Below the pieces are notes generated by a model. The model was not told the DNA's origin. It saw only the letters and a program-made list of their open reading frames with translations, and ran no database searches. Below are positions 1 through 5,172 of a stretch of 5,172 nucleotides of DNA, in pieces (positions within the stretch are counted from its first letter, which is position 1; every line of letters begins with the position of its first letter). A program made the position numbers and the translations under genes. Location of the stretch: positions 1 to 5,172 of the forward strand of contig CAKZNJ010000021.1 in assembly GCA_937129505.1 (NCBI GenBank). Reading direction: 5' to 3'. Source of the DNA: an uncultured Anaerolineae bacterium (GTDB lineage: Bacteria; Chloroflexota; Anaerolineae; Anaerolineales; UBA4823).

Positions 1-1006
1 GGTCTGGGATATAGAAGAGTTCGTCATCGGTCGTGCTATTATTTTGGGCAATGAAGGAAACAAAAACCGACTCGCCAATACCCACAGCCTTTAGTTGTGA
101 GATAATCCATGGTGCAAGAGAAGAAAGATGGATTTCTTGCTCGGTCATAGAAGGACAACCAGTAGCTAGACAGAAAGACGCAAACAGTCTGCCGGAAGAA
201 AATTTCTTAATCACATATACTTTTTCAGGGGTCTGAGCGGTTGTGATATCGAGGGCTTCGCCAGGGGAGTCATAACCGAGTGTCCACCCCTGATTCATAT
301 CTCCTGACGGGGTAGTGGTTGCGTTGCTGTTGTAGCGGATAGTATAAGTCCCGCTGAGATTTTTCTTCTCCACCCAAGTGACATGTAATTTGTTTGCTGA
401 GTCAATCGTTACTTGGAGGTTCTGGAGGGAACTATCGGCTTCGACGTAATCTGCAACCTTCATCTGGGGTGAGAAAGTTGGCGATAATTGTCGATAATAC
501 AAACTGCCGTAGCCGGGATAAACTATGTACACAGTATTGCCACGGGCAACTACTCGGACGATCAAGGGGGTGGTATAGAGACTACCAGTATAAAGGGGAT
601 TGCAGACGATTGAGGCGCTTCCAGCAGGGATAGCGACAAAACACACCCTCGGCTGTCCTGTCGGAGGCGGAGACTCGGATCTCGAAAACCATACCAAGTA
701 AGCCATTCCATTATCTGTTACGGCAATATCGGGAGAGGCTGCGTTGTTGTCTTGATAGGACGCAATCTCAATTCGCTCGCCAAAGCGGGTCCGCCAATAG
801 TGCAAATGCTTCGTACTTCCTTGTTGTTCCAGCCAGATCACACTTTTCCGCCCGTTCGGTTCAATGGCTATTCCCAGCGGATTATCTACATTGGTCAGAT
901 TGAAGCCGGTGTTGGAAATCAGAGGGGTAGGGGGAAAAATGCCAGTTATACAAGCTGTAAGGGTAAATATCCCCACGCCGACAAATAACAAAACTCTCTT
1001 GATCAT
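1..1006 (-). CDS. Putative secreted lipoprotein with beta-propeller-like repeats (partial, C-terminus outside window)
   Basis: An uninterrupted frame of 335 codons runs from ATG (1006-1004) off the left edge with no stop. The start is fixed by a near-ideal Shine-Dalgarno eight bases upstream. Residues 1-19 form a lipoprotein signal peptide: basic MIKR, a hydrophobic core, then lipobox L16-T17-A18-C19, so Cys19 should be lipidated and the mature protein anchored outside the cytoplasmic membrane. The rest is predicted beta-rich, with a recurring pattern of a small/Asp-Asn-Gly turn, a hydrophobic strand ending in VW, TW or VY, a polar turn, then a Tyr/Phe-rich strand. Copies lie near residues 46-72, 94-126, 152-174, 199-226, 254-279 and 306-334, spaced about 47-58 residues, as expected for propeller blades. 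Cysteines at 122, 135, 279 and 284 could form disulfides. No catalytic motif is visible. I do not recognise a named family; a binding or sensing role is only a guess. The gene is separated by 337 nt from the upstream methyltransferase and is probably transcribed on its own. Confidence 0.88.
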   Translation of the reverse strand, partial: MIKRVLLFVGVGIFTLTACITGIFPPTPLISNTGFNLTNVDNPLGIAIEPNGRKSVIWLEQQGSTKHLHYWRTRFGERIEIASYQDNNAASPDIAVTDNGMAYLVWFSRSESPPPTGQPRVCFVAIPAGSASIVCNPLYTGSLYTTPLIVRVVARGNTVYIVYPGYGSLYYRQLSPTFSPQMKVADYVEADSSLQNLQVTIDSANKLHVTWVEKKNLSGTYTIRYNSNATTTPSGDMNQGWTLGYDSPGEALDITTAQTPEKVYVIKKFSSGRLFASFCLATGCPSMTEQEIHLSSLAPWIISQLKAVGIGESVFVSFIAQNNSTTDDELFYIPD

Positions 1007-1012
1007 GCGGTT

Positions 1013-1022
1013 CACCTCCTTG
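1013..1022 (-). promoter_or_regulatory. Strong Shine-Dalgarno of the lipoprotein gene
   Basis: The minus strand reads AAGGAGGTGA, complementary to the 3' end of 16S rRNA over ten bases. The GGAGG core ends eight bases before the ATG at 1006. This is by far the strongest ribosome binding site in the window. It decides the start of the lipoprotein and implies efficient translation. Confidence 0.9.
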
Positions 1023-1025
1023 GCT

Positions 1026-1048
1026 AGACAACCATACGGACTTTGTCT
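1026..1048 (-). promoter_or_regulatory. Small hairpin just upstream of the lipoprotein Shine-Dalgarno
   Basis: On the minus strand AGACAA (1048-1043) pairs perfectly with TTGTCT (1031-1026). Inside the 11-nt loop CC and GG can add two pairs closing a GTAT tetraloop, leaving a three-base AGT bulge. The stem ends three bases before the Shine-Dalgarno. It could stabilise the mRNA 5' region or tune initiation, but it is short and AT-rich, so it may be chance. It has no following T-run and is not a terminator. Confidence 0.3.
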
Positions 1049-1130
1049 CAAAAAGGTCTTTCTCCGGTGGTGCGGTAACGATAAGAGAGGGCTTGAGTCC
1101 ACGAAATGAAATTTGAGCCACCAATAAAAG

Positions 1131-1232
1131 GATCATACCTTGGTAAAATATGCCCCCTTTTGATAGTGAGAAGTAAACCCCCTAAGATCATAGACCAAAA
1201 TCCAACGCTATTTTCTAAGAATATGGTGAGAA
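1131..1232. repeat. Two degenerate direct-repeat blocks in the lipoprotein leader
   Basis: On the plus strand GATCATA occurs at 1131-1137 and 1186-1192, followed in each case by a copy of ATAGTGAGAA (1163-1172) or ATGGTGAGAA (1223-1232), nine of ten bases identical. The order is the same in both blocks. The gaps within the blocks are 25 and 30 nt, and the blocks are offset by 55-60 nt. After the second element both copies continue with a similar GT(T)AA-type tail. This may be an old tandem duplication or paired protein-binding sites. The similarity is modest and chance cannot be excluded. Confidence 0.35.
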
Positions 1233-1343
1233 AAGTTAACTTTATGACTCGATAGATTTCAATAAGTTTGTCCCAGTCAATCTGCTCTTTGCATGAAACA
1301 AAGATGTCTCACCGGCTAAAAGGCAAATGCTTGGCGAGCTATC

Positions 1344-2159
1344 CTATCCCTCTGCTTTGCGGCTGATAAAGAAGGTATAAACACCCTGTGGACAACGGGG
1401 ATCGGCTTGGTAATATGGTTGGACGATGCGGCGGGTGAGAGCAAGATTCCAGCGATAGGGGGCGAGAATCCACCGCCCGGTTAGCCACTTGGTAATTAAG
1501 GCGGGTAAGCCGAAGTAATGTCCCCATTCGACAATCGCAAGGGTGGAGGGGGGCAAATAATGCCACCATTCAAGCAATTCAAACCCTGTCTCTTCCAGTC
1601 TCTTTTGCCAAATTTCGGGAGGGTCGCAGTGAATATGGCGGGAAATACGGTTAAAAAAATGTCGATAGACCTCCCCCAACTTTTCTAGGTGAAGGCGGTT
1701 GAGCAGGTTTCCAATGGATAGTCCTCCCAGAAATTGATGGTTGGGCACACAAAAGTAAAAGGGTGCGCCCTTTTTGAGGACGCGATGGATTTCTCGCAGG
1801 ACGGCGTCGACATGGGGGATATGTTCTAACACGGAGTTGCTTACAGCACTGGCAAAGAAATGGTCTGCAAAGGGGAGTTTGCCTCCATCCGCTTGCGTCA
1901 ATAGCAGATAGGCACGGCGTTTTTTTGCTTCGACAAGAGGAGCGTGCCAAGGGTCAACTCCCACCTCAAGGTTGCGGTCGAAGGTCACACTGGCGAAGTG
2001 CCCATCCCCGCAACCCAAATCGAGCGTTGGCGCCGGCAAGGGCAACCCTTGGTAAAAACGCGCTTCAATTGCCCGCACCAATGATCGAAAGTAGGGCAAC
2101 TCGCGCAAATGGTATTCGAGATAATCCTTTTGCGTTGAAAGGGGTTTTATCTCATTCAT
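1344..2159 (-). CDS. Class I SAM-dependent methyltransferase (Methyltransf_11-like)
   Basis: The product is 271 residues. Motif I, the SAM-binding loop, is LDLGCGDGHF at residues 46-55. An acidic residue closes strand 2 in VGVDPW (67-71). The LPFAD...SNSVLEHI segment (95-114) and HRVLKKGAPFYFCVPN (125-140) are the usual post-motif regions of the UbiE/Methyltransf_11 group, so SAM-dependent methyl transfer in the cytosol is well supported; the acceptor is not. After the Rossmann core there are about 130 further residues rich in Trp, Tyr, His and Arg, with a hydrophobic stretch near 204-235. These may form a substrate lid or a membrane-touching surface. The ATG lies three bases after the glycosyltransferase stop, in the same frame as that gene, and no Shine-Dalgarno is visible. 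Translation probably depends on coupling to the gene upstream. By context it may methylate a sugar, a glycolipid or a lipid carrier product of the neighbouring glycosyltransferase (inference). Confidence 0.9.
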   Translation of the reverse strand: MNEIKPLSTQKDYLEYHLRELPYFRSLVRAIEARFYQGLPLPAPTLDLGCGDGHFASVTFDRNLEVGVDPWHAPLVEAKKRRAYLLLTQADGGKLPFADHFFASAVSNSVLEHIPHVDAVLREIHRVLKKGAPFYFCVPNHQFLGGLSIGNLLNRLHLEKLGEVYRHFFNRISRHIHCDPPEIWQKRLEETGFELLEWWHYLPPSTLAIVEWGHYFGLPALITKWLTGRWILAPYRWNLALTRRIVQPYYQADPRCPQGVYTFFISRKAEG

Positions 2160-2162
2160 AGG

Positions 2163-3326
2163 TTAATTGTGTGCCGAGCGAGAACGAAGCTGCTCAAAGA
2201 TTTTCTCATACCGGGCTGCGATTGCTCGAGGATCATGTTGATGCAAGATGGATTTAGGGTCTTTGCGAAAGTTCAGGGGATATTCGAGAATCTCGATAAT
2301 TGCCTGAGCTAGTGCAGAGGCGTCATGTACAGGGATGACCTTTCCCATCCCACTGTTGAGAACAGGTTGACGAACGCCGGGTAAATCACTGGCTACGACG
2401 GGAGTGCCACAAATCATTGATTCGACTTGAACCATGCCGTATGACTCTGTACTGTTGGTGCTGGGAAGGGCGGTTACCTCTGCCACTCGGAGAAAGGCAG
2501 CGAAGTCCTTAGGCGCTAAGATGCCGACAAATTGCCAATGTTCGCCGAGCTGTTTGATCGAGGGGGCTAACTTTGCTGCGTATGCTTCTTCGCCGAGTAC
2601 ATTTTGGTATTGACCAACAAACAGCACCTTCGCAGTTGGATAGCGATTTAGGATTAAGGGCATCGCTTCCACCAGCGTTTCGACTCCTTTTTCGGCGGCA
2701 AGGCGCGCTGCCATGCCGATCACCCGATCGGTGGGTTGGAGGTTGAATCGTTGCCGAAATGCCGCAACATCGGACTCGCGAACCTCGGCAACTGTAATCG
2801 GCGGTGGGATTGCCATTACCTTGGGGAGGTAACGAGCCAGAAAGGAGGAATGTTCGGCGTAGTCTCTGGTGTTGGTAACAATCTGATCGGCTGCTCGTGC
2901 AGTAATGTGATTGGCGAGGTTGGAAGCAAGATTGGCTAAGCTGTGGATAAAGCCGCGGGGCAGACGCAGATCACAATGGTAGGTCAGGACGACGGGTTTG
3001 CGGAAAAGGTGTGCCACCAGCGATAGCGGCGCAGCATCCAGTTGGGGGACATGCAGGTTGACTCCGTCGACCTGTGGAATCAGCCTAAACGCCCATAATG
3101 GCATGGAAGGCATGATGACCCCTTTGCTGATGCGAAACCAGACGGGCAAGCGGCGTACTTGCACACCGTCTAATTTTTCGAGCGCGGGTAAAGAGCGGTC
3201 ATACCGAGAAGTGAGGACGGTTACTTGATGACCGCGCTCAGCCAAAGCTAAGGCAAGGCGTTCAGCGTAGATGGTCAGACCGGAGTAGTGCGGTCGGTAG
3301 TAGGTCAGGGCAATCAACAGGCGCAT
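2163..3326 (-). CDS. Glycosyltransferase family 4 (GT-B fold, group 1)
   Basis: The product is 387 residues, a normal length for retaining GT4 enzymes, which move a sugar from a nucleotide donor to an acceptor at the inner face of the membrane. The N-terminal Rossmann domain opens MRLLIALTYYRPHYSGL with the family's glycine loop, then AERGHQVTVLTS (29-40). The C-terminal donor domain shows the MAARLAAEKG motif (205-214, with Arg208 and Lys213 as expected donor-phosphate contacts). It also has the E-x7-E signature ESYGMVQVE (Glu294 and Glu302) followed by CGTPVVASDLPGVRQPV. There is no signal peptide. The frame stays open 131 codons further upstream, but that part lies inside the membrane-protein gene. 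I chose the ATG at 3326 because the GT4 fold begins exactly there and an AGGA lies eight bases before it. Donor and acceptor cannot be predicted. The tight spacing to a flippase-like membrane protein and a methyltransferase suggests glycolipid or lipid-linked glycan synthesis. Confidence 0.95.
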   Translation of the reverse strand: MRLLIALTYYRPHYSGLTIYAERLALALAERGHQVTVLTSRYDRSLPALEKLDGVQVRRLPVWFRISKGVIMPSMPLWAFRLIPQVDGVNLHVPQLDAAPLSLVAHLFRKPVVLTYHCDLRLPRGFIHSLANLASNLANHITARAADQIVTNTRDYAEHSSFLARYLPKVMAIPPPITVAEVRESDVAAFRQRFNLQPTDRVIGMAARLAAEKGVETLVEAMPLILNRYPTAKVLFVGQYQNVLGEEAYAAKLAPSIKQLGEHWQFVGILAPKDFAAFLRVAEVTALPSTNSTESYGMVQVESMICGTPVVASDLPGVRQPVLNSGMGKVIPVHDASALAQAIIEILEYPLNFRKDPKSILHQHDPRAIAARYEKIFEQLRSRSAHN

Positions 3327-3330
3327 GTTA

Positions 3331-3338
3331 CCTATCCT
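3331..3338 (-). promoter_or_regulatory. Ribosome binding site of the glycosyltransferase
   Basis: The minus strand reads AGGATAGG, overlapping the TAG stop of the membrane-protein gene (3334-3332). The AGGA part sits eight bases before the ATG at 3326. It supports the short 387-residue start over the longer open frame and suggests coupled translation with the upstream gene. Confidence 0.65.
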
Positions 3339-4369
3339 GGAGAGGCTTCGCGATCTCTCTGAGCAATTCTGGTTTGCCTGTATAGGTTTAGCAAAGATTC
3401 GCCATCTTGGGCTAGGGCTAGCGCTCCAATGATGCCGGTGATCAATACTTGGGAGAGATGAGCAGTTACTGCGAAAGCCAAGGCGGTCGAGGGGTCTAAA
3501 CCAAAGGCGCTTAATGCTCCAACCGCAGCCATCTCCACCACCCCAACCGAAGCGGGAGAAGAGGGGGCGGCTACCCCCAACGAGATGACTCCTAAACTGA
3601 AAATTGACCATAGCAACTGTGCTTGAGGGAAAAAAGCGCTGATAAAAAGGTGATATTGTAAGATCCCAACCCCCCAATTCAGGATGACAAAGCTGCTGAC
3701 AAGAAGAAAGCGCCGCCAATCTGTCAGTGTACTCAGACCTTGCAGGAAGGCTTCCAAGGCAGTGTGACCAAACCGATTAAGAAAGGCGAATCGCTTTTGA
3801 AAGAAATTTAAGAGCCTCAGAACAAAATTTGGGTAACGGGCAATAACATACAAGCCACCGATCATGAATAAGACGAAGATTGCAACGCCAACCGAGGCTT
3901 GGCGTGCCCATTCCACGCCCACGACGAAAGGTAACGTGCTAAACAGTAAAACGATTGCCATGAGCAGGTCAAAAGTTCGCTCGAGCACGATAGTTGAGAG
4001 CACGAAGAAGAGGCGCATCTGAGCTTTTCTGCTGAGAAGAAAAGCCCGTCCTAGTTCGCCCAATCGGAAAGGCAGTAGGTTGTTGAGCAGATATCCTTGA
4101 TTTACGGCGCGAAAGACCAGCCAGAAGGAAGCCCTCTCCTGCAGCAAAGTGCGCCAGACCAAGCCACGCACCGCAAGCCAAACGATTGAGAGCAAAATTG
4201 CCAAGCCAATTCGACCGTAATCCGCAAGCTGTAAGGCGCGCCAGAATTGCTCCCAATCGGTAAAGTAGGCGAGGAACCCCAAACAGATCAAACTGATCAA
4301 AACGCCGATCCAAAAGCGGCGTTTCTCTCCCAAAGAAGGGGAATCGGGAGAAGGGGAAGAGACATTCAT
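3332..4369 (-). CDS. Flippase-like integral membrane protein (lysylphosphatidylglycerol synthase TM / UPF0104 family)
   Basis: The product is 345 residues, the usual length for this family. A Ser/Pro-rich cytosolic tail (1-18) precedes roughly seven or eight hydrophobic helices near 19-36, 52-72, 118-150, 157-178, 219-240, 252-268 and 280-320. Three family hallmarks are visible: NNLLPFRLGELGRA (96-109), the LERTFDLLM segment (129-137) and PSSPASVGVVE (269-279). Members include the membrane part of MprF, which flips lysyl-phosphatidylglycerol, and AglD-like proteins of archaeal glycosylation. The soluble aminoacyl-transfer domain of MprF is absent here, so this is the stand-alone membrane version. 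Stand-alone members often sit beside glycosyltransferases, as here, and are presumed to move or handle lipid-linked substrates; transport has not been shown for most. The ATG is 22 nt after lepA with no clear Shine-Dalgarno. No nearer or better start was seen, and the hydrophobic core and motifs are independent of the exact start. Confidence 0.9.
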   Translation of the reverse strand: MNVSSPSPDSPSLGEKRRFWIGVLISLICLGFLAYFTDWEQFWRALQLADYGRIGLAILLSIVWLAVRGLVWRTLLQERASFWLVFRAVNQGYLLNNLLPFRLGELGRAFLLSRKAQMRLFFVLSTIVLERTFDLLMAIVLLFSTLPFVVGVEWARQASVGVAIFVLFMIGGLYVIARYPNFVLRLLNFFQKRFAFLNRFGHTALEAFLQGLSTLTDWRRFLLVSSFVILNWGVGILQYHLFISAFFPQAQLLWSIFSLGVISLGVAAPSSPASVGVVEMAAVGALSAFGLDPSTALAFAVTAHLSQVLITGIIGALALAQDGESLLNLYRQTRIAQRDREASPG

Positions 4370-4391
4370 GCTATGTTTATCGGAATTGATC

Positions 4392-5172
4392 TTATTCCTC
4401 CCCGTGCCGTAAGACGGCGAAAAATGCTTCTTGAGGGATTTCTACACTCCCGATCATTTTGAGGCGTTTTTTCCCCCGTTTTTGTTTTTCGAGCAATTTC
4501 TTCTTGCGGGTGATGTCACCTCCATAACATTTGGCGAGGACATCCTTTCGTAGTGCTTTCACGTTAGCCCGCGAGATCACTCGACCGGCGGCATAGGCTT
4601 GAATCGGCACAACGAAAAGTTGGCGCGGGATGATGTCCTTAAGTTTGGAGATAATCGCTTGCCCTTTATGATAGGCATCCTTGCGATGGACGATGGTGGC
4701 AAAAGCATCTACCGGCTCATCGTTGACGAGAATTTCTAGTTTGACCAGATCGTCGGGGCGGTATTCTTTGAAGTGATAATCCATTGAGGCATACCCGCGC
4801 GTGCGAGCTTTTAGTTGATCGAAGAAATCGACAATGATTTGAGATAAGGGGATTTCAAAGACCATCTGAACGCGGTTAGGAGCAGGGTATTCTTGTTGGA
4901 TAAAGATGCCATGTCGTTTGGTCACCAGATCCATCACCGCTCCGTAATATTCGGTCGGCGTGATGATCTCCAGTGTCATCCAGGGTTCGCGGATTTCTTG
5001 AATTTGAGCTTCATCGGGTAGTTCGGCAGGGGAGTGAATGCGTAAAAGTTCTCCGGTGCGTAAAACCACTTCGTATTCGACCGACGGGGCGGTGACCACG
5101 ATATCTAAGTCGTATTCACGTTCTAGACGCTCTTGGATGATCTCCATGTGAAACATCACCAGAAAACCACAG
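4392..5172 (-). CDS. lepA: Translation elongation factor 4 (LepA), C-terminal part
   Basis: The visible part is 259 residues, ending at TAA (4394-4392); the frame continues past the right edge. LepA is normally about 600 residues, so the GTPase domain, domain II and the first half of domain III are missing from the window, not from the gene. The segment begins CGFLVMFHMEIIQERLEREY in domain III. It continues through the EF-G-like domain V (RGYASMDY, visible residues 125-132) and ends with the LepA-specific C-terminal domain, with LAKCYGGDITRKKKLLEK (212-229) and the terminal IGSVEIPQEAF. The GTG at 5159-5157 is an internal valine codon, not a start. LepA is a ribosome-associated GTPase thought to act on stalled or back-translocated elongation complexes and in 30S assembly. 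It is conserved almost everywhere in bacteria. The next gene starts 22 nt downstream on the same strand, so lepA probably heads or shares the transcript of the envelope genes. Confidence 0.98.
   Translation of the reverse strand, partial: CGFLVMFHMEIIQERLEREYDLDIVVTAPSVEYEVVLRTGELLRIHSPAELPDEAQIQEIREPWMTLEIITPTEYYGAVMDLVTKRHGIFIQQEYPAPNRVQMVFEIPLSQIIVDFFDQLKARTRGYASMDYHFKEYRPDDLVKLEILVNDEPVDAFATIVHRKDAYHKGQAIISKLKDIIPRQLFVVPIQAYAAGRVISRANVKALRKDVLAKCYGGDITRKKKLLEKQKRGKKRLKMIGSVEIPQEAFFAVLRHGEE

Larger units (their letters stand above)
1007..1343. other. 337-nt intergenic region: 3' flank of the methyltransferase and leader of the lipoprotein gene
   Basis: No coding frame here has a credible start or family resemblance. 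The side next to the lipoprotein holds the Shine-Dalgarno and the small hairpin; the middle holds degenerate direct repeats. The best promoter candidate I can find for the lipoprotein on the minus strand is TTAACT (1239-1234), a 16-bp spacer, then TAGAAA (1217-1212). Each box matches the sigma-70 consensus at four of six positions, which is weak, and it would give a leader of roughly 200 nt. TATGAT hexamers occur at 1192-1187 and 1137-1132, and a TTGACT at 1280-1275, but none has a correctly spaced partner. No stable GC-rich stem followed by a T-run is visible after the methyltransferase stop, so where the upstream transcript ends is not evident. Confidence 0.6.

Noticed and set aside
882..1136. 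84-codon minus-strand frame starting MILLLVAQISF across the lipoprotein start
   Set aside because: It has no usable Shine-Dalgarno, overlaps the lipoprotein coding sequence in another frame for half its length, and its composition is not protein-like. It is most likely a shadow.
1275..1280. TTGACT on the minus strand as a -35 box
   Set aside because: No hexamer at 15-19 bp downstream matches TATAAT in more than two or three positions.
1286..1304. Hairpin TCTTTG/CAAAGA as terminator of the lepA-methyltransferase transcript
   Set aside because: The stem is only six bp and AT-rich, with a seven-base loop and no T-run on either strand.
1925..2161. Plus-strand 78-codon frame opposite the methyltransferase
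   Set aside because: It is the antisense shadow of a well-supported methyltransferase. It is Arg/Ala/Pro-rich and has no family resemblance.
3327..3719. N-terminal extension of the glycosyltransferase frame by 131 codons
   Set aside because: It lies entirely within the membrane-protein gene in another frame, has no GT4 similarity, and the fold starts precisely at the internal ATG at 3326, which has a ribosome binding site.
4382..4398. Inverted repeat GGAAT/ATTCC over the lepA stop codon
   Set aside because: A five-bp AT-rich stem without a T-run, in a 22-nt gap between probably co-transcribed genes, is not a credible terminator.
1..5172. tRNA/rRNA genes, insertion sequences, CRISPR arrays
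   Set aside because: I looked for cloverleaf-like GGTTCRA segments, terminal inverted repeats with transposase motifs, and regularly spaced identical repeats on both strands, and saw none.

Overview
The window is from a bacterial chromosome, and every gene I can support reads on the minus strand. The right end carries the C-terminal half of the near-universal translation GTPase LepA (EF4). Its wording, such as the 'PRQLFVVPIQAY' stretch, resembles LepA of Chloroflexota/Anaerolineae-type bacteria. That is an impression from memory, not a search result. The lipoprotein signal and Shine-Dalgarno sites confirm a bacterium.

Reading in the direction of transcription (right to left), the layout is: lepA (5' end outside the window); 22 nt gap; a multi-pass membrane protein of the lysylphosphatidylglycerol-synthase-TM / UPF0104 flippase-like family; 5 nt gap; a GT-B family 4 glycosyltransferase; 3 nt gap; a class I SAM-dependent methyltransferase. 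The spacing suggests one transcript. The last three genes look like a small envelope module: a cytosolic sugar transferase, a methyltransferase and an integral membrane protein, plausibly acting on a glycolipid or lipid-linked glycan. The substrate cannot be read from the sequence. The methyltransferase lies in the same reading frame as the glycosyltransferase, separated by one TAA and one sense codon, and has no Shine-Dalgarno of its own.

A 337-nt non-coding stretch (1007-1343) follows. It holds a pair of degenerate direct-repeat blocks, a small hairpin and a near-perfect Shine-Dalgarno. These precede a gene that fills the whole left end (1-1006) and leaves the window unfinished: a secreted lipoprotein with a clear lipobox and about six beta-propeller-like blades. 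I do not recognise it as a named protein.

I found no RNA gene, mobile element, CRISPR array or convincing rho-independent terminator. Apart from the lipoprotein and its leader, this is an ordinary region, and I do not see strong evidence for a novel system.
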